DNA of 64,000 nt from SZUA-584 sp041656035 (GTDB lineage: Bacteria; Bacillota; Clostridia; Christensenellales; SZUA-584). The translations under genes were made by a program, and so were the position numbers. The stretch lies in NCBI GenBank assembly GCA_964586785.1, contig CAZPHS010000004.1, positions 59,168-123,167 of the forward strand. The letters run 5' to 3'. Under the pieces are notes generated by a model. It did no database searches and had not been told where the DNA came from. It worked only from the letters and a program-made list of their open reading frames with translations. The first letter of the stretch is position 1; every line of letters begins with the position of its first letter. This document shows, piece by piece, positions 51,602 through 60,431 of this stretch.

Positions 51602-51619
51602 CAAGCTTTTGTATCCATA

Positions 51620-52054
51620 TTATTCGATGTCTATAATACGGGAATTATCCTTGCGCTGTTGGCGCGGCACCGTTATTTTCAGTATACCTCCGTCAAGCTT
51701 GGCTCGTATGCCTTGCGCGTTTGCATCGCCAAGATATATGCTTCGTCTTGAGGATACGCTGCGGCGTTCCCTGTGTATGTAGTTTTTGTTTTCCTCGTCT
51801 TTGGTTTCCTCACGGTTATACGAAATTTGCAGCGTTCCTTCCGTAAGCTCTATGCTTATCTCGTCCTTTTTCGCCCCCGGAAGCTCGGCCTCTATTAAGT
51901 ATTCTTCATCTGTCTGCTCTACATCAAGCTTAAAAGCTTCGCGGCGGTGTCCGGACGTCCACGGATCGCTGAAAAAGTCGTCGAGCACATTGTAAAAATC
52001 CTCAAACCCCGTGGGGGTCAGCCTGCCGCGGTGTACAGGTATAAGATTCGCCAT
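51620..52054 (-). CDS. small heat-shock protein Hsp20
   Basis: This 144-residue alpha-crystallin-type holdase has its alpha-crystallin domain at about residues 38-135. This includes VEQTDEEYLIEAELPGAKKDEISIEL split across two strands, the Arg-rich RERRSVSSRRSIYL segment and the GILKITVP motif. The ATG at 52054 has an AAAGGAG SD; the in-frame extension to 52096 would run into the CIRCE element. It is monocistronic, under sigma-A and HrcA control, and binds unfolding proteins in the cytoplasm. Confidence 0.95.
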   Translation of the reverse strand: MANLIPVHRGRLTPTGFEDFYNVLDDFFSDPWTSGHRREAFKLDVEQTDEEYLIEAELPGAKKDEISIELTEGTLQISYNREETKDEENKNYIHRERRSVSSRRSIYLGDANAQGIRAKLDGGILKITVPRQQRKDNSRIIDIE

Positions 52055-52089
52055 TATAATCAACTCCTTTTCTATATGTTCCCATTTTG

Positions 52090-52116
52090 TTAGCACTCCC
52101 GCCTCACGAGTGCTAA
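52090..52116. promoter_or_regulatory. CIRCE element (HrcA operator)
   Basis: TTAGCACTC-N9-GAGTGCTAA is a perfect match to the CIRCE consensus, placed 12 nt downstream of the -10 and in the leader of the hsp20 gene. It implies HrcA repression released on heat stress. Confidence 0.96.
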
Positions 52117-52128
52117 CGCCCTGACTAT

Positions 52129-52157
52129 TTTATAACGTTTTTTAGGTAAAATGTCAA
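52129..52157 (-). promoter_or_regulatory. sigma-A promoter of hsp20
   Basis: The -35 is a consensus TTGACA (52152-52157), the spacer 17 nt and the -10 TATAAA (52129-52134). Confidence 0.88.
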
Positions 52158-52201
52158 GGCTGTAATATAAATTGTTTACAGTTTCTTAAAATTAATACGT
52201 C

Positions 52202-52912
52202 TTAAACAATTTTGCTTATCTCGCTGCGAAGCTGCTTTATTATGCGTTTTTCCAGCCGCGATATGTAAGACTGGGATATACCAAGATAATCCGCTACCTG
52301 TTTTTGCGTCTGTTCCTTTTTTCCGTTTAACCCGAATCGCATTTCCATTATCATTTTTTCGCGCTCGCATAACCTTTCAATGCAGCTTTGCATCAAATCT
52401 TTTTCCACTCCGTCCTCTATTTCCGTATATACGACATCCGGCTCCGTACCAAGTATATCGGACAATAACAGCTCATTGCCGTCCCAATCGACATTAAGCG
52501 GCTCGTCAAACGACACCTCATAGCGCAGCTTGGCGTTACGGCGCAGATACATCAAAATCTCGTTTTCTATACAGCGCGAGGCGTATGTGGCAAGCTTTAT
52601 GTTTTTATCAACGTCAAATGTGTTGACCGCTTTTATAAGCCCTATAGCCCCTATTGACACAAGGTCTTCAATGCCTATGCCCGTGTTCTCGAATTTTCGG
52701 GCGATATATACCACAAGCCTTAAATTGCGCTCAATCAATATCCGCCTTACCGACTTGTCCCCCTCCCCCAGCAGCCGCAGCAGCGCGGTCTCCTCCTGCA
52801 ATGAAAGCGGCGGCGGGAGCGCCTCGCTGCCGTTTATGTAATCGATGCCGGCTTGCAACCCCAACCGCAGCGTCACCCACGCTATAATTTTCCGGAACCA
52901 CATCGTCTTCAT
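52202..52912 (-). CDS. sigE: sporulation sigma factor E (pro-sigma-E)
   Basis: This 236-residue mother-cell sigma factor is made as an inactive precursor. The N-terminal hydrophobic pro-sequence (about residues 1-27) precedes YINGSEALPPPLS, as in B. subtilis. Region 2 (ARKFENTGIGIEDLVSIGAI, KLATYASRCIENEIL) and region 4 (QKQVADYLGISQSYISRLEKRI) are very close to known sigma-E. The SD AGAGGAG fits the ATG at 52912. The spoIIGA frame upstream overlaps this gene by 182 nt. Processing would be by SpoIIGA. Confidence 0.96.
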   Translation of the reverse strand: MKTMWFRKIIAWVTLRLGLQAGIDYINGSEALPPPLSLQEETALLRLLGEGDKSVRRILIERNLRLVVYIARKFENTGIGIEDLVSIGAIGLIKAVNTFDVDKNIKLATYASRCIENEILMYLRRNAKLRYEVSFDEPLNVDWDGNELLLSDILGTEPDVVYTEIEDGVEKDLMQSCIERLCEREKMIMEMRFGLNGKKEQTQKQVADYLGISQSYISRLEKRIIKQLRSEISKIV

Positions 52913-53762
52913 TGTTTTCTCCTCTCTTAAGTTCGTCTATCATATCGCCGCCGACAATAGCGCCAAAGCCGCCCGAAGGCATATTTTTCGCTATGCATAC
53001 CACCGCGCGCATTCCGGCGCCGCCTTTAAAAAGTACGGCTTCATCTATTTCTATACCAAAAAAAAGTTCTTTTCCCGCCGCGGTGGAACAGGGTACAATT
53101 CTTAATTTGTCGGTCTGTGTATATTCTTTCGCCGTCAAAATATGCAGCGTTTTTTCATCAAGAAGCTCTCTTGCCGCAGCGCGGCTTAAAAAAATTACAC
53201 CGCAGCCCGACAACGGTTCTTTAACAAGGTTGCCCGTATCAACAAAAGCCTTAACGCAAGTTTTACGCTCGCCCGCTTTCAGCGTTAAGTTTACGCCGAG
53301 GTTTTGCCTAAGCTTTATATTTCGCCTTATTCGGGAAAGTACCGTTATAAGCGCCGCGCCCGCAAACAGTCCTAACAGTATATAGCGCGCAGGCGGGCGC
53401 ACGACTATCGCTCCGCCGATTACGGACGGCTCGCCGAAGCTTAACATAGACGCGTATATCGCTCCCGCGAAAACGAAAGACACAGCCCAGAACGCGCATA
53501 CGCTTACAATGAAACGCTTTTCCCCGCGTGTCCAGAAACCTATAAAACACATTGCAAACGCCGCGGCGGCTTTAACATACAGCGAGGCGAGTATTCCGCC
53601 GAACAAAACCGCGGCGCAAGCATAAACCCCGCCCGCGGCCGCCGAAAGAATAAAGCGGCGCCACCGCGCTTTAAGAGAAGTCAGCCGCGCGGTCAGCAGA
53701 AGTATAAGCAGATTGATTAAAAAGTTATCAAGAAAAACAAGCTCTATATATACCTTGTGCAA
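52731..53762 (-). CDS. spoIIGA: sigma-E processing peptidase SpoIIGA
   Basis: This aspartic protease cleaves pro-sigma-E in the mother cell. Five or six N-terminal membrane helices (about residues 5-150) are followed by a pepsin-like half domain with the active-site motif FVDTGNLVKEPLSG near 175. The start is a TTG (SD AAGAAGGG). The frame stays open for 343 residues against about 310 usual, and residues about 284-343 are encoded inside sigE in another frame. This tail is Ala/Gly-rich and low in complexity. The protease core itself appears complete before the overlap. Confidence 0.88.
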   Translation of the reverse strand: MHKVYIELVFLDNFLINLLILLLTARLTSLKARWRRFILSAAAGGVYACAAVLFGGILASLYVKAAAAFAMCFIGFWTRGEKRFIVSVCAFWAVSFVFAGAIYASMLSFGEPSVIGGAIVVRPPARYILLGLFAGAALITVLSRIRRNIKLRQNLGVNLTLKAGERKTCVKAFVDTGNLVKEPLSGCGVIFLSRAAARELLDEKTLHILTAKEYTQTDKLRIVPCSTAAGKELFFGIEIDEAVLFKGGAGMRAVVCIAKNMPSGGFGAIVGGDMIDELKRGENNEDDVVPENYSVGDAAVGVASRHRLHKRQRGAPAAAFIAGGDRAAAAAGGGGQVGKADID

Positions 53763-53792
53763 CCGCTTTTTTACCCTTCTTATTATGGGTAC

Positions 53793-53827
53793 ATTATATA
53801 GTTACTGTTAGCTTATAAATTGTAGAA
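53793..53827 (-). promoter_or_regulatory. possible Spo0A-dependent promoter of spoIIGA-sigE
   Basis: The -10 is TATAAT (53793-53798). No -35 lies at 17 nt, but a 0A-like box TTCTACA (53821-53827, one mismatch to TTCGACA) is about 22 nt upstream, the spacing known for B. subtilis spoIIG. Confidence 0.4.
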
Positions 53828-53933
53828 CCGCGCAATATAAAAAAAATAAAATGACGCAAAAAATGAAATATACACGGCGATTGATACCGTATATACAAAC
53901 ACCGGGTATGCTTTTAAAAAATGAATTGATACG

Positions 53934-54407
53934 CTAAAGCTTCATGGTCGTAATTTTTATGTTTCCGTTGTCCAAATGTACTATTCCGTAAGACGGTCTT
54001 AAAATACGCGGTTCCCCGAGACTGCCGGGGTTATAGAGCCTCACGCCGTGAAAACGCCTCTCAACGGGTATGTGCGTATGCCCGAACAGCGCAAGGTCGG
54101 CCTGCTTTTCCCGGGCGTATAGCCCAAGCCGCAGAAGCGAGCTTTTTACAGACTGCTTATGCCCGTGAAGCGCCAGTACGCGTACGCCTTCTATATTAAG
54201 CTCCAGTTCATCTTGGCCGTCGGAGCCAAAATCGCAATTGCCGCGAAGCGAATAAACGGCAAGTTTTGTGCAATCGCGTATATACCGGGCGTCCCGGCTG
54301 TAGTCCCCGAGGTGAATAATAATGTCTGCATCTAAAGCCCGTCCCAAAACCGCCGATATATTTGCCCTGTGCCCGTGGCTGTCGCTTATCACCAGCAGCT
54401 TTTTCAT
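53934..54407 (-). CDS. YfcE/MJ0936-type metallophosphoesterase
   Basis: This 157-residue calcineurin-like phosphodiesterase has a two-metal site. Ligands are visible as SDSHG (8-12), HLGDYSRD, GNCD, LHGHK and GHTH (near 109-112). It overlaps rdgB by 4 nt and ends the gerM-rph-rdgB-yfcE cluster, equal to B. subtilis gerM-rph-ysnA-ysnB. The physiological substrate is unknown. Confidence 0.93.
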   Translation of the reverse strand: MKKLLVISDSHGHRANISAVLGRALDADIIIHLGDYSRDARYIRDCTKLAVYSLRGNCDFGSDGQDELELNIEGVRVLALHGHKQSVKSSLLRLGLYAREKQADLALFGHTHIPVERRFHGVRLYNPGSLGEPRILRPSYGIVHLDNGNIKITTMKL

Positions 54408-54976
54408 AATAGCTTTTTGAGCGCCAAAAGCGCGCGCGCCCGGTGGCTTAAGCCGTTCTTTATTTCCTCGGGCATCTGCGCGAATGTTTTATTGTATTCG
54501 GGCACCAAAAAAAGAGGGTCGTAACCAAAGCCTTCGTTGCCGGAAGGCGCAAGCGCAATTTTGCCCTCTATCTCGCCGCGCGCGGTTATCACCTTTCCGC
54601 CCGTAACGAGCGCTACGACGCATACAAAACGCGCTTTGCGATTGCTTATCCCCTCAAGCTCTTTAAGCAGTTTTGCGTTGTTTTGCTCGTCCGTGGCGTT
54701 ATCCCCCGCGTATCTCGCGGAAAGCACCCCCGGCGCGCCCCCAAGCGCGTCCACGCATAATCCCGAATCGTCGGCAAGCGCGTCACATCCGGCGGCAGCG
54801 GCGGCTTGCCCGGCTTTTTTCACGGCGTTTTGCTCGAACGTTTCTCCGTCCTCCGCAACGCTGATATTAAGCCCCATATCCGCAAATGTTACTATCCGCC
54901 CGTAAAATCCGCCAAGTATGGACTTTATCTCTTTTGCTTTGCCTTTGTTATTGGTCGCGATAAGCAGCCGTCTCAT
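54404..54976 (-). CDS. rdgB: XTP/dITP pyrophosphatase (RdgB/HAM1)
   Basis: This 190-residue housecleaning enzyme hydrolyses XTP, dITP and ITP to monophosphates. ATNNKGKAKEI (7-17), the DDSGLCVDAL segment near 67, SARYAGDNATD and the closing GFGYDPLF and SHRARAL motifs are canonical. It overlaps rph and yfcE by 4 nt each, indicating translational coupling. Confidence 0.96.
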   Translation of the reverse strand: MRRLLIATNNKGKAKEIKSILGGFYGRIVTFADMGLNISVAEDGETFEQNAVKKAGQAAAAAGCDALADDSGLCVDALGGAPGVLSARYAGDNATDEQNNAKLLKELEGISNRKARFVCVVALVTGGKVITARGEIEGKIALAPSGNEGFGYDPLFLVPEYNKTFAQMPEEIKNGLSHRARALLALKKLL

Positions 54977-55686
54977 GCTTTTAGCGCTTCCTCCTGTATC
55001 TTTTGAATTTCTAAATTGGCCTTGCCGCTAAGGTTTAATATCTTCGTCAGTTCGGCGCGAAGAAAAGGGCGTTTTTCGCCCGTCCCTTGAATTTCGACTA
55101 TGCCTCCGCCGTGAGCCATAACTATATTAATATCCGCGGCGGCTCTGCTGTCTTCGCCGTAATCAAGGTCTAGCAATATCTCTCCGTCCACTATGCCGCA
55201 GCTGACCGCGGTAATACCGTCCAAAACAGGGTTTTGCGCTATAAGGGATTCTCCCGTCATACTATCGACACATTCGCGCAGCGCGACATACGCGCCCGTT
55301 ATGCAGGCCGTGCGCGTACCGCCGTCGGCGTCCAGAACATCGCAGTCCACGTGTATTGTGAAGCCGGACAGCGCTTGAAGATTAACCACGCTGCGCAGGC
55401 ACCGCCCTATCAGCCTTCCTATCTCGGTGCTGCGGCCGTCGGGGCGCCTCAATTCGCGCGGTTTGCGCGAAGGCGTGCTGGCGGGCAGCATTGCGTACTC
55501 CGCGGTCAGCCAGCCTTTGCCCGTGCCCTCAAGGAACGGCGGCACGCCAGCCGCATACATGGCCGAGCATATAGCCCTTGTGCCGCCCCATGATATAAGC
55601 GCGCTTCCGTGCGCGTTTTTTAAAAAACTCTTTTCTATAGCGATGGGGCGCAAACTCCGCGCCGCGCGCCCGTATTCTCTTTTCAT
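54973..55686 (-). CDS. rph: ribonuclease PH
   Basis: This 237-residue phosphorolytic 3'-5' exoribonuclease trims tRNA and rRNA 3' ends. The GSALISWGGTRAICSA N-terminus, GWLTAEYAMLP, the RPDGRSTEIGRLIGR phosphate-site region and DCDVLDADGGTRTA with its metal-binding Asp are present. It is the second gene of the gerM cluster, 17 nt after gerM. Confidence 0.96.
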   Translation of the reverse strand: MKREYGRAARSLRPIAIEKSFLKNAHGSALISWGGTRAICSAMYAAGVPPFLEGTGKGWLTAEYAMLPASTPSRKPRELRRPDGRSTEIGRLIGRCLRSVVNLQALSGFTIHVDCDVLDADGGTRTACITGAYVALRECVDSMTGESLIAQNPVLDGITAVSCGIVDGEILLDLDYGEDSRAAADINIVMAHGGGIVEIQGTGEKRPFLRAELTKILNLSGKANLEIQKIQEEALKA

Positions 55687-55703
55687 TTGTATTAATGCCT
55701 TCC

Positions 55704-56663
55704 TTAATTCATTGTGTTTACAAACTCGGGATAAGCCATAGTCGTCTGCGATGTTGACGCGTATTCCTTGCCGTCCGCCAGTATGCGCACCTCGTCTATG
55801 TTGTCAAACTGCATAAGTGTAAGCACTATACACCTTATAAGCGCCTTTTCCTTCGCAGGCTTATCGCCTATTTCGGCGAATTCCTTCGAAAAATTTATTG
55901 AAGCGACGCCGTTATCATCCACGTTAACGCCAAGCAGCGACGTGCCCTCCGGAAAAAGGCTTTTAAGCCCTCCCTCTCCCGGACCTTTTACAAGCTCGTT
56001 CATAGCGGCGAAAGCGTCCGCCTTGCCGCCGACATATTTCGTTACCGGCACTATCGCCGTCCCCGATTCGTTTTGAAAATAAAGCAGCAGCTTGGAAGCG
56101 TTGTCAAGGTCGGCCGTTGAAAGCGTTGTCGTAATGTTAAGGTCGAACTTTTCAAACGGTTTGCTTATATCGGTGCCGCAAGGCAGGTTTTCCCTACAGC
56201 CCGCCTGTTTAATTATTACCGAATCAATAGCGGTAAATTCAGTAAGCGTGTTTACCACGGCTGTTACTTTATTTATTTCATCTATTGGATTATACGCGGC
56301 GATGGCGTTTTCGCTAAGCTTTATCGTCGCCACGCCGTCCTTTATTGACAAACTAAGCTCTGTTCCCTCCTCGAGTATAGGATTAAGTCCCATATATGAC
56401 ATTTGCGCGTCGGCGTTTGGGTCTGCTATAAGCTGGGATACGGCCGAGGCGCCTATACCCTCCACCCATTCGATCTGTTTCATAACAGGCACAATATGAC
56501 CGTAATCATCGGCAAGATAAAGCACCGTTTTTCTGTAGTTTGCGTCGTCCGTTTGATTCACCGCGGGTATCTCCTGGTAAACCTCTTCTTTCTGCGCTTC
56601 GCACGCGGCGATTCCCAGCGCCAAAATCACGGCAACCGCCGCCGCAATTATTTTTCTGTTCAT
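55704..56663 (-). CDS. gerM: GerMN-domain lipoprotein GerM
   Basis: This 319-residue lipoprotein has two GerMN domains (about residues 60-175 and 190-310). The signal peptide ends in a lipobox, GIAAC, with Cys near 21. The start was placed at the ATG at 56663 (GGGGGAGG SD), rather than 24 codons upstream. In B. subtilis GerM helps hold the SpoIIIA-SpoIIQ channel during sporulation. The gerM-rph-rdgB-yfcE order supports the identity. Confidence 0.9.
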   Translation of the reverse strand: MNRKIIAAAVAVILALGIAACEAQKEEVYQEIPAVNQTDDANYRKTVLYLADDYGHIVPVMKQIEWVEGIGASAVSQLIADPNADAQMSYMGLNPILEEGTELSLSIKDGVATIKLSENAIAAYNPIDEINKVTAVVNTLTEFTAIDSVIIKQAGCRENLPCGTDISKPFEKFDLNITTTLSTADLDNASKLLLYFQNESGTAIVPVTKYVGGKADAFAAMNELVKGPGEGGLKSLFPEGTSLLGVNVDDNGVASINFSKEFAEIGDKPAKEKALIRCIVLTLMQFDNIDEVRILADGKEYASTSQTTMAYPEFVNTMN

Positions 56664-56785
56664 TTCCCGTTCCTCCCCCTGTGTACTTTTTATAAATATA
56701 TTAACGGGAAAGAAAGTATATGTAATTGAGAACAAGCCTTTTTACTGCCGGACAATGTTTACCGCCCTTATTTTTAAATCTCCGG

Positions 56786-57670
56786 CTATATTTCGGGATT
56801 AACGTGAACAATAACATCAATCACCTGCGGAAAATCAGCCTTTATCGCGTCGCTTACCGCGTCGGCGACGTCGTGCCCCTCAAGCACGCTTATGCTTCCG
56901 CAAACCCCTACGGCCACGTCAACAAGAAGACCGCGTCCCATCCTGCGGCACTTAAGCCAGCATATTTTACGCACGCCCGGCGCGCCCTCTGCGTTAGAGC
57001 GCAGCGCCTGCATCGTTTTGTCGTCCGGAGCCGCGTCAAGCAGCATACGGCTCGATTCCGCTATTATGCCTATTGCCGTCTTAACTATAAGCGCCCCTAT
57101 CAACACCGCTACGGCCGGTTCCGAATAAACCGCAAGCGCGTTTATATCAAAATGCGTACCGGCAAACGCCGCCGCTATTGCGGCCGCGGCGCCGGTTGTT
57201 GCCCATATATCGTTGCGGTGGTCCTTGGCGCTTGTTATAACGGCTATCGAATTGAGCCTTTTGCCGGCCGCATAAGTGGCTTTGAACATAAAAAGCTTAA
57301 TAAAAACAGAAACCGCGGCCGCGCCGAACGCGTACCAGCTTGGAGCCTTTACAATCTGCGATAAGGCGTTGCCTACCGCTTCGTATACCACAAAGCACAT
57401 GCCGGAAATAATCATTATACCCACAATAAGCGAAACAAGAGCTTCCATTTTGCCGTGGCCGTAATGGTGATCGCTATCGCCCGGCTTTAATGAGTATTTT
57501 AAGCCAACCAGCATAACGGCTCCGCTTAACACGTCGCCCGCCGAATTGACTGCGTCCGCCTTTAAAGCCTCGCTGCCAACCCAAAGCCCAACGGCGCCCT
57601 TAAGCAGCAGCAAAAAAACATTACCTAAAAGGCAAAGCATAATTATTCTTAACCCATAGTCTTTTTGCAT
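56786..57670 (-). CDS. cation diffusion facilitator (CDF) transporter
   Basis: This 294-residue, six-helix antiporter exports divalent metal (Zn, Mn, Fe or similar). Helix 2 carries DAVNSAGDV and helix 5 the partner HRNDIW (HxxxD-type site), and DHHYGHGKMEAL is the conserved loop after helix 2. The C-terminal cytoplasmic domain (about 215-294) ends in HVNPEI. The metal cannot be fixed from sequence. It is monocistronic with a modest SD. Confidence 0.93.
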   Translation of the reverse strand: MQKDYGLRIIMLCLLGNVFLLLLKGAVGLWVGSEALKADAVNSAGDVLSGAVMLVGLKYSLKPGDSDHHYGHGKMEALVSLIVGIMIISGMCFVVYEAVGNALSQIVKAPSWYAFGAAAVSVFIKLFMFKATYAAGKRLNSIAVITSAKDHRNDIWATTGAAAAIAAAFAGTHFDINALAVYSEPAVAVLIGALIVKTAIGIIAESSRMLLDAAPDDKTMQALRSNAEGAPGVRKICWLKCRRMGRGLLVDVAVGVCGSISVLEGHDVADAVSDAIKADFPQVIDVIVHVNPEI

Positions 57671-57839
57671 AAAACAGCCCGCCTGCTTTATGATATATTA
57701 ATCTTTTTAAATAATCATAACAGAATTATCCGCAAGAATAAAGCGCGCTGTCAATAAACCGACTAATAAACGCCTGTAATACATATGCGCGTTTATGTGC
57801 TAAATATGCCGCATTACGATTATAAGCCTATGCCGATAT

Positions 57840-57872
57840 AAAAAAAGCACGGCGGCGCGTGGCGGCCATGCT
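57840..57872 (-). terminator. terminator after efp
   Basis: An 8-bp stem AGCATGGC/GCCGTGCT (one G-U pair, 11-nt loop) is followed by seven T on the minus strand. Confidence 0.8.
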
Positions 57873-57886
57873 TTGCCGGTCAACAG

Positions 57887-58444
57887 TCACGCTCTTTCCA
57901 TGTACTCGCCTGTGCGGGTATCAACGCGGATAATATCCCCCTGGTTGATAAACAGCGGAACCATTATTTTAGCGCCCGTCTCCAAAATTGCGGGCTTGTT
58001 TCCCGCGGTGGCGGTGTCGCCCTTAAAACCCGGGTCGGTTTCGCTTACTTCAAGCTCAACAAAGTTAGGCGGATCGACGGAAAAAGCCTCGCCCTTGAAA
58101 AACCGTATAGTAACGGGCATATTCTCTTTTATGTAATTAAGAGCGTCCTCCACCTGATTATGATTTAGAGGAATCTGCTCGTAAGACTCGTTATCCATAA
58201 AGTAGTAGAGCTCCCCGTCGCTGTACAGATACTCCATCGCCTTTGTTTCGACATGCGCTTTAGGGAACTTTTCCGATGGATTATAGCTTTTTTCAAGCAC
58301 ATTGCCCTGCATAATGTTTTTCATTTTAGTGCGCACGAAAGCCGCGCCCTTTCCCGGCTTAACATGCTGAAAATCTACAATAATCCAAACCTGACCGTCA
58401 ATCTCCACCGTCAGTCCTTTTCTGAAATCTCCGGCTGAAACCAT
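57887..58444 (-). CDS. efp: translation elongation factor P
   Basis: This 185-residue, three-domain tRNA-like factor relieves ribosome stalling at polyproline. The modification loop is VKPGKGAAF with Lys32 at the tip, as in Firmicutes EF-P; the enzyme that would modify it is not visible here. The SD GGAGG fits the ATG. It lies directly downstream of the Xaa-Pro peptidase gene, a conserved pairing in Firmicutes. Confidence 0.97.
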   Translation of the reverse strand: MVSAGDFRKGLTVEIDGQVWIIVDFQHVKPGKGAAFVRTKMKNIMQGNVLEKSYNPSEKFPKAHVETKAMEYLYSDGELYYFMDNESYEQIPLNHNQVEDALNYIKENMPVTIRFFKGEAFSVDPPNFVELEVSETDPGFKGDTATAGNKPAILETGAKIMVPLFINQGDIIRVDTRTGEYMERA

Positions 58445-58460
58445 ATTTAACCTCCAAGAA

Positions 58461-59519
58461 TTATATGATTGTAACTTCCCGCGGCGCGGCCGTAAGATTG
58501 ACGCAGCCGCCGTTTTTAACGATGCACAAGTCCTCTATGCGTATACCGAAACACCCCTCAATATAGATGCCCGGCTCTATTGTGACCGCCATGCCCTCTT
58601 TCAGCACAGCGTCCGATACCTCGTTAATAGCGGGCTCTTCGTGTATAAACAGCCCAACCCCGTGGCCAAGGCCGTGCCCGAAAGCGCTTGCATAACCGCT
58701 TTTAGCTATGTAATCGCGTGACGCGGCGTCAACAACACGCGCGGCTTCACCGGCTTTTAACGCCGCAATGCCAATTTCCCCCGCGCGATTCACTATATCA
58801 TATACTTTTTGCCTCTCTTTGTCCATATACGATATGGCTGCGGTGCGCGTAAAATCCGAGCAATATCCCTCAAACTTGCAGCCGTAATCCATGGTAAGCA
58901 AATCGCCCGCTTTCAGCTTTCTGCCGGACGGCGCCGCGTGCGGCAGGCTTGTGTTTTCTCCCGAAGCCACTATAGGCGCAAAAGCGCTTTCCGCGCCGTT
59001 TTTGTGCATATAATAAATAATCTCGGCTTTTATATCCAGCTCCGTTATGCCTTCGCGTATAAGACCGCACAGATGAAAAAAAAGCAAATCATTGTGCCTT
59101 GCGCCTTTTTCTATAAGAGCAAGCTCATATGAATCTTTTACGGCTCTTTGCGATGAAATGTCATCCGATAAATCAATTATATTATTCTCGCCCATATGCT
59201 GCGCGTAAGCTTTATACGCGGGGGTTAGCACCCAACGCAGGTCTGCGCCTATTTTTCCGGCTTTATGCTTTTCGGCAAGCTCAAATATGGTTTTTACGCG
59301 CGTCTGCGCTTTTGTTTCTATTACCGTAAAATTGGTTTGCGCCTCGGCCTGTTCGCTGTAACGAAAGTCGGTAAACAAAAAACGTTCATCCCGCGTTATC
59401 AAAAGCTGGCTGCTTGCGCCCGTAAAGCCCGAGTAATACGCCACATTCTCGGCGGCTGTTATAAGCGCGGCATCGGCTTTACGCGTATTAATCATTCGCA
59501 GCAGTTTTTCAATTCTCAT
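58461..59519 (-). CDS. Xaa-Pro aminopeptidase (M24 family)
   Basis: This 352-residue pita-bread metallopeptidase cleaves Xaa-Pro N-termini. The N-terminal creatinase-like domain spans about 1-125. The metal ligands sit in MDYGCKFEGYCSDFTRT, in GHGLGHGVGLFIHEEP, and in the late TIEPGIYI and RIEDL segments. It starts inside the end of the upstream TIM-barrel gene (11-nt overlap) and precedes efp. Confidence 0.95.
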   Translation of the reverse strand: MRIEKLLRMINTRKADAALITAAENVAYYSGFTGASSQLLITRDERFLFTDFRYSEQAEAQTNFTVIETKAQTRVKTIFELAEKHKAGKIGADLRWVLTPAYKAYAQHMGENNIIDLSDDISSQRAVKDSYELALIEKGARHNDLLFFHLCGLIREGITELDIKAEIIYYMHKNGAESAFAPIVASGENTSLPHAAPSGRKLKAGDLLTMDYGCKFEGYCSDFTRTAAISYMDKERQKVYDIVNRAGEIGIAALKAGEAARVVDAASRDYIAKSGYASAFGHGLGHGVGLFIHEEPAINEVSDAVLKEGMAVTIEPGIYIEGCFGIRIEDLCIVKNGGCVNLTAAPREVTII

Positions 59520-60372
59520 ATTGCGCCAACTGATATTCGTACATTTTTTTCATATCTACCGCGTCTTCGGCCATGGTTCCCTTAGACTCGCATATAATGA
59601 CAGGCTCAAGCCTTCGTTTTGCCAAAAGGTACGCCAGCGGTGAAAAATCCGGCCCGTAGTCAGTATCCGCGAATGTATGATGCTTCCTCTCGCCGGCGGC
59701 GGAATACTCTATACGCGAAAAATGGACGTGAAAACGGCGTGCGCGATATCCCCCGAGACTGTTTTCAAGCTCGTCAAGCACAGCGCGAAAATCGTCCCGC
59801 GTCTTTAGCGCCCCTAGGCCGCGGGCGTGAAGATGCCCGAAATCGACGGCGGGCACAAGCCTCTCGTCAATTGCGCATAGCTCTATAACCTCTGTCAAAT
59901 CGCCTATCTGTTTTATTCTTCCCATAGTCTCGGGACAGATTTCAATATCAAGAAGCTTTTCCGAATCAAGAATCTTAATAATTTCAAAAAGCGATTCTTT
60001 AACGCGCGCGAATGCCAAATCACGCTTAACGCCGCTTTCGGAGCCCGGATGAAACACTATTCTTTTTGCGCCCATCCATTTTGCCGCTTGAGCGGTCTTA
60101 AGGAAAAAGCGAATATTCCCTTCGCGTTTTTCTTTTTCGTCCGTTGCGAGGTTGATATAGTAAGGAGCGTGTACGCTTAAAAATATGCCGTGCGAAGCCG
60201 CCTGGGCACCTATTTTTTCTGCGGCCGGCTGCCCTACGCGCACTCCCCTGCCGAACGAATATTCATATGCGCCAAGCCCTAATTTCTTTATCCATGAGAA
60301 GGCCTCGTATGTGTGTTTATGCCCCTGCGCATAAAAGCTGTCCGAATTGCCCGAAGGCCCAAATAATATCAT
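59509..60372 (-). CDS. TIM-barrel protein of the endonuclease IV family
   Basis: This 287-residue xylose-isomerase-like barrel is related to AP endonuclease IV (Nfo). Metal-ligand candidates are LSVHAPYYINLA, IVFHPGSE, ICPETMGR, AVDFGHLHARG, FHVHFS and ICES, which match the Nfo trinuclear Zn site in order. Details differ from canonical Nfo, so a different phosphoester substrate cannot be excluded. It is coupled to the Xaa-Pro peptidase gene. Confidence 0.85.
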   Translation of the reverse strand: MILFGPSGNSDSFYAQGHKHTYEAFSWIKKLGLGAYEYSFGRGVRVGQPAAEKIGAQAASHGIFLSVHAPYYINLATDEKEKREGNIRFFLKTAQAAKWMGAKRIVFHPGSESGVKRDLAFARVKESLFEIIKILDSEKLLDIEICPETMGRIKQIGDLTEVIELCAIDERLVPAVDFGHLHARGLGALKTRDDFRAVLDELENSLGGYRARRFHVHFSRIEYSAAGERKHHTFADTDYGPDFSPLAYLLAKRRLEPVIICESKGTMAEDAVDMKKMYEYQLAQYEN

Positions 60373-60431
60373 AAGAATATATTACCCTAAACTTAAGCAT
60401 AAACAAAGCTTTTATATTATTAATATTTCGG

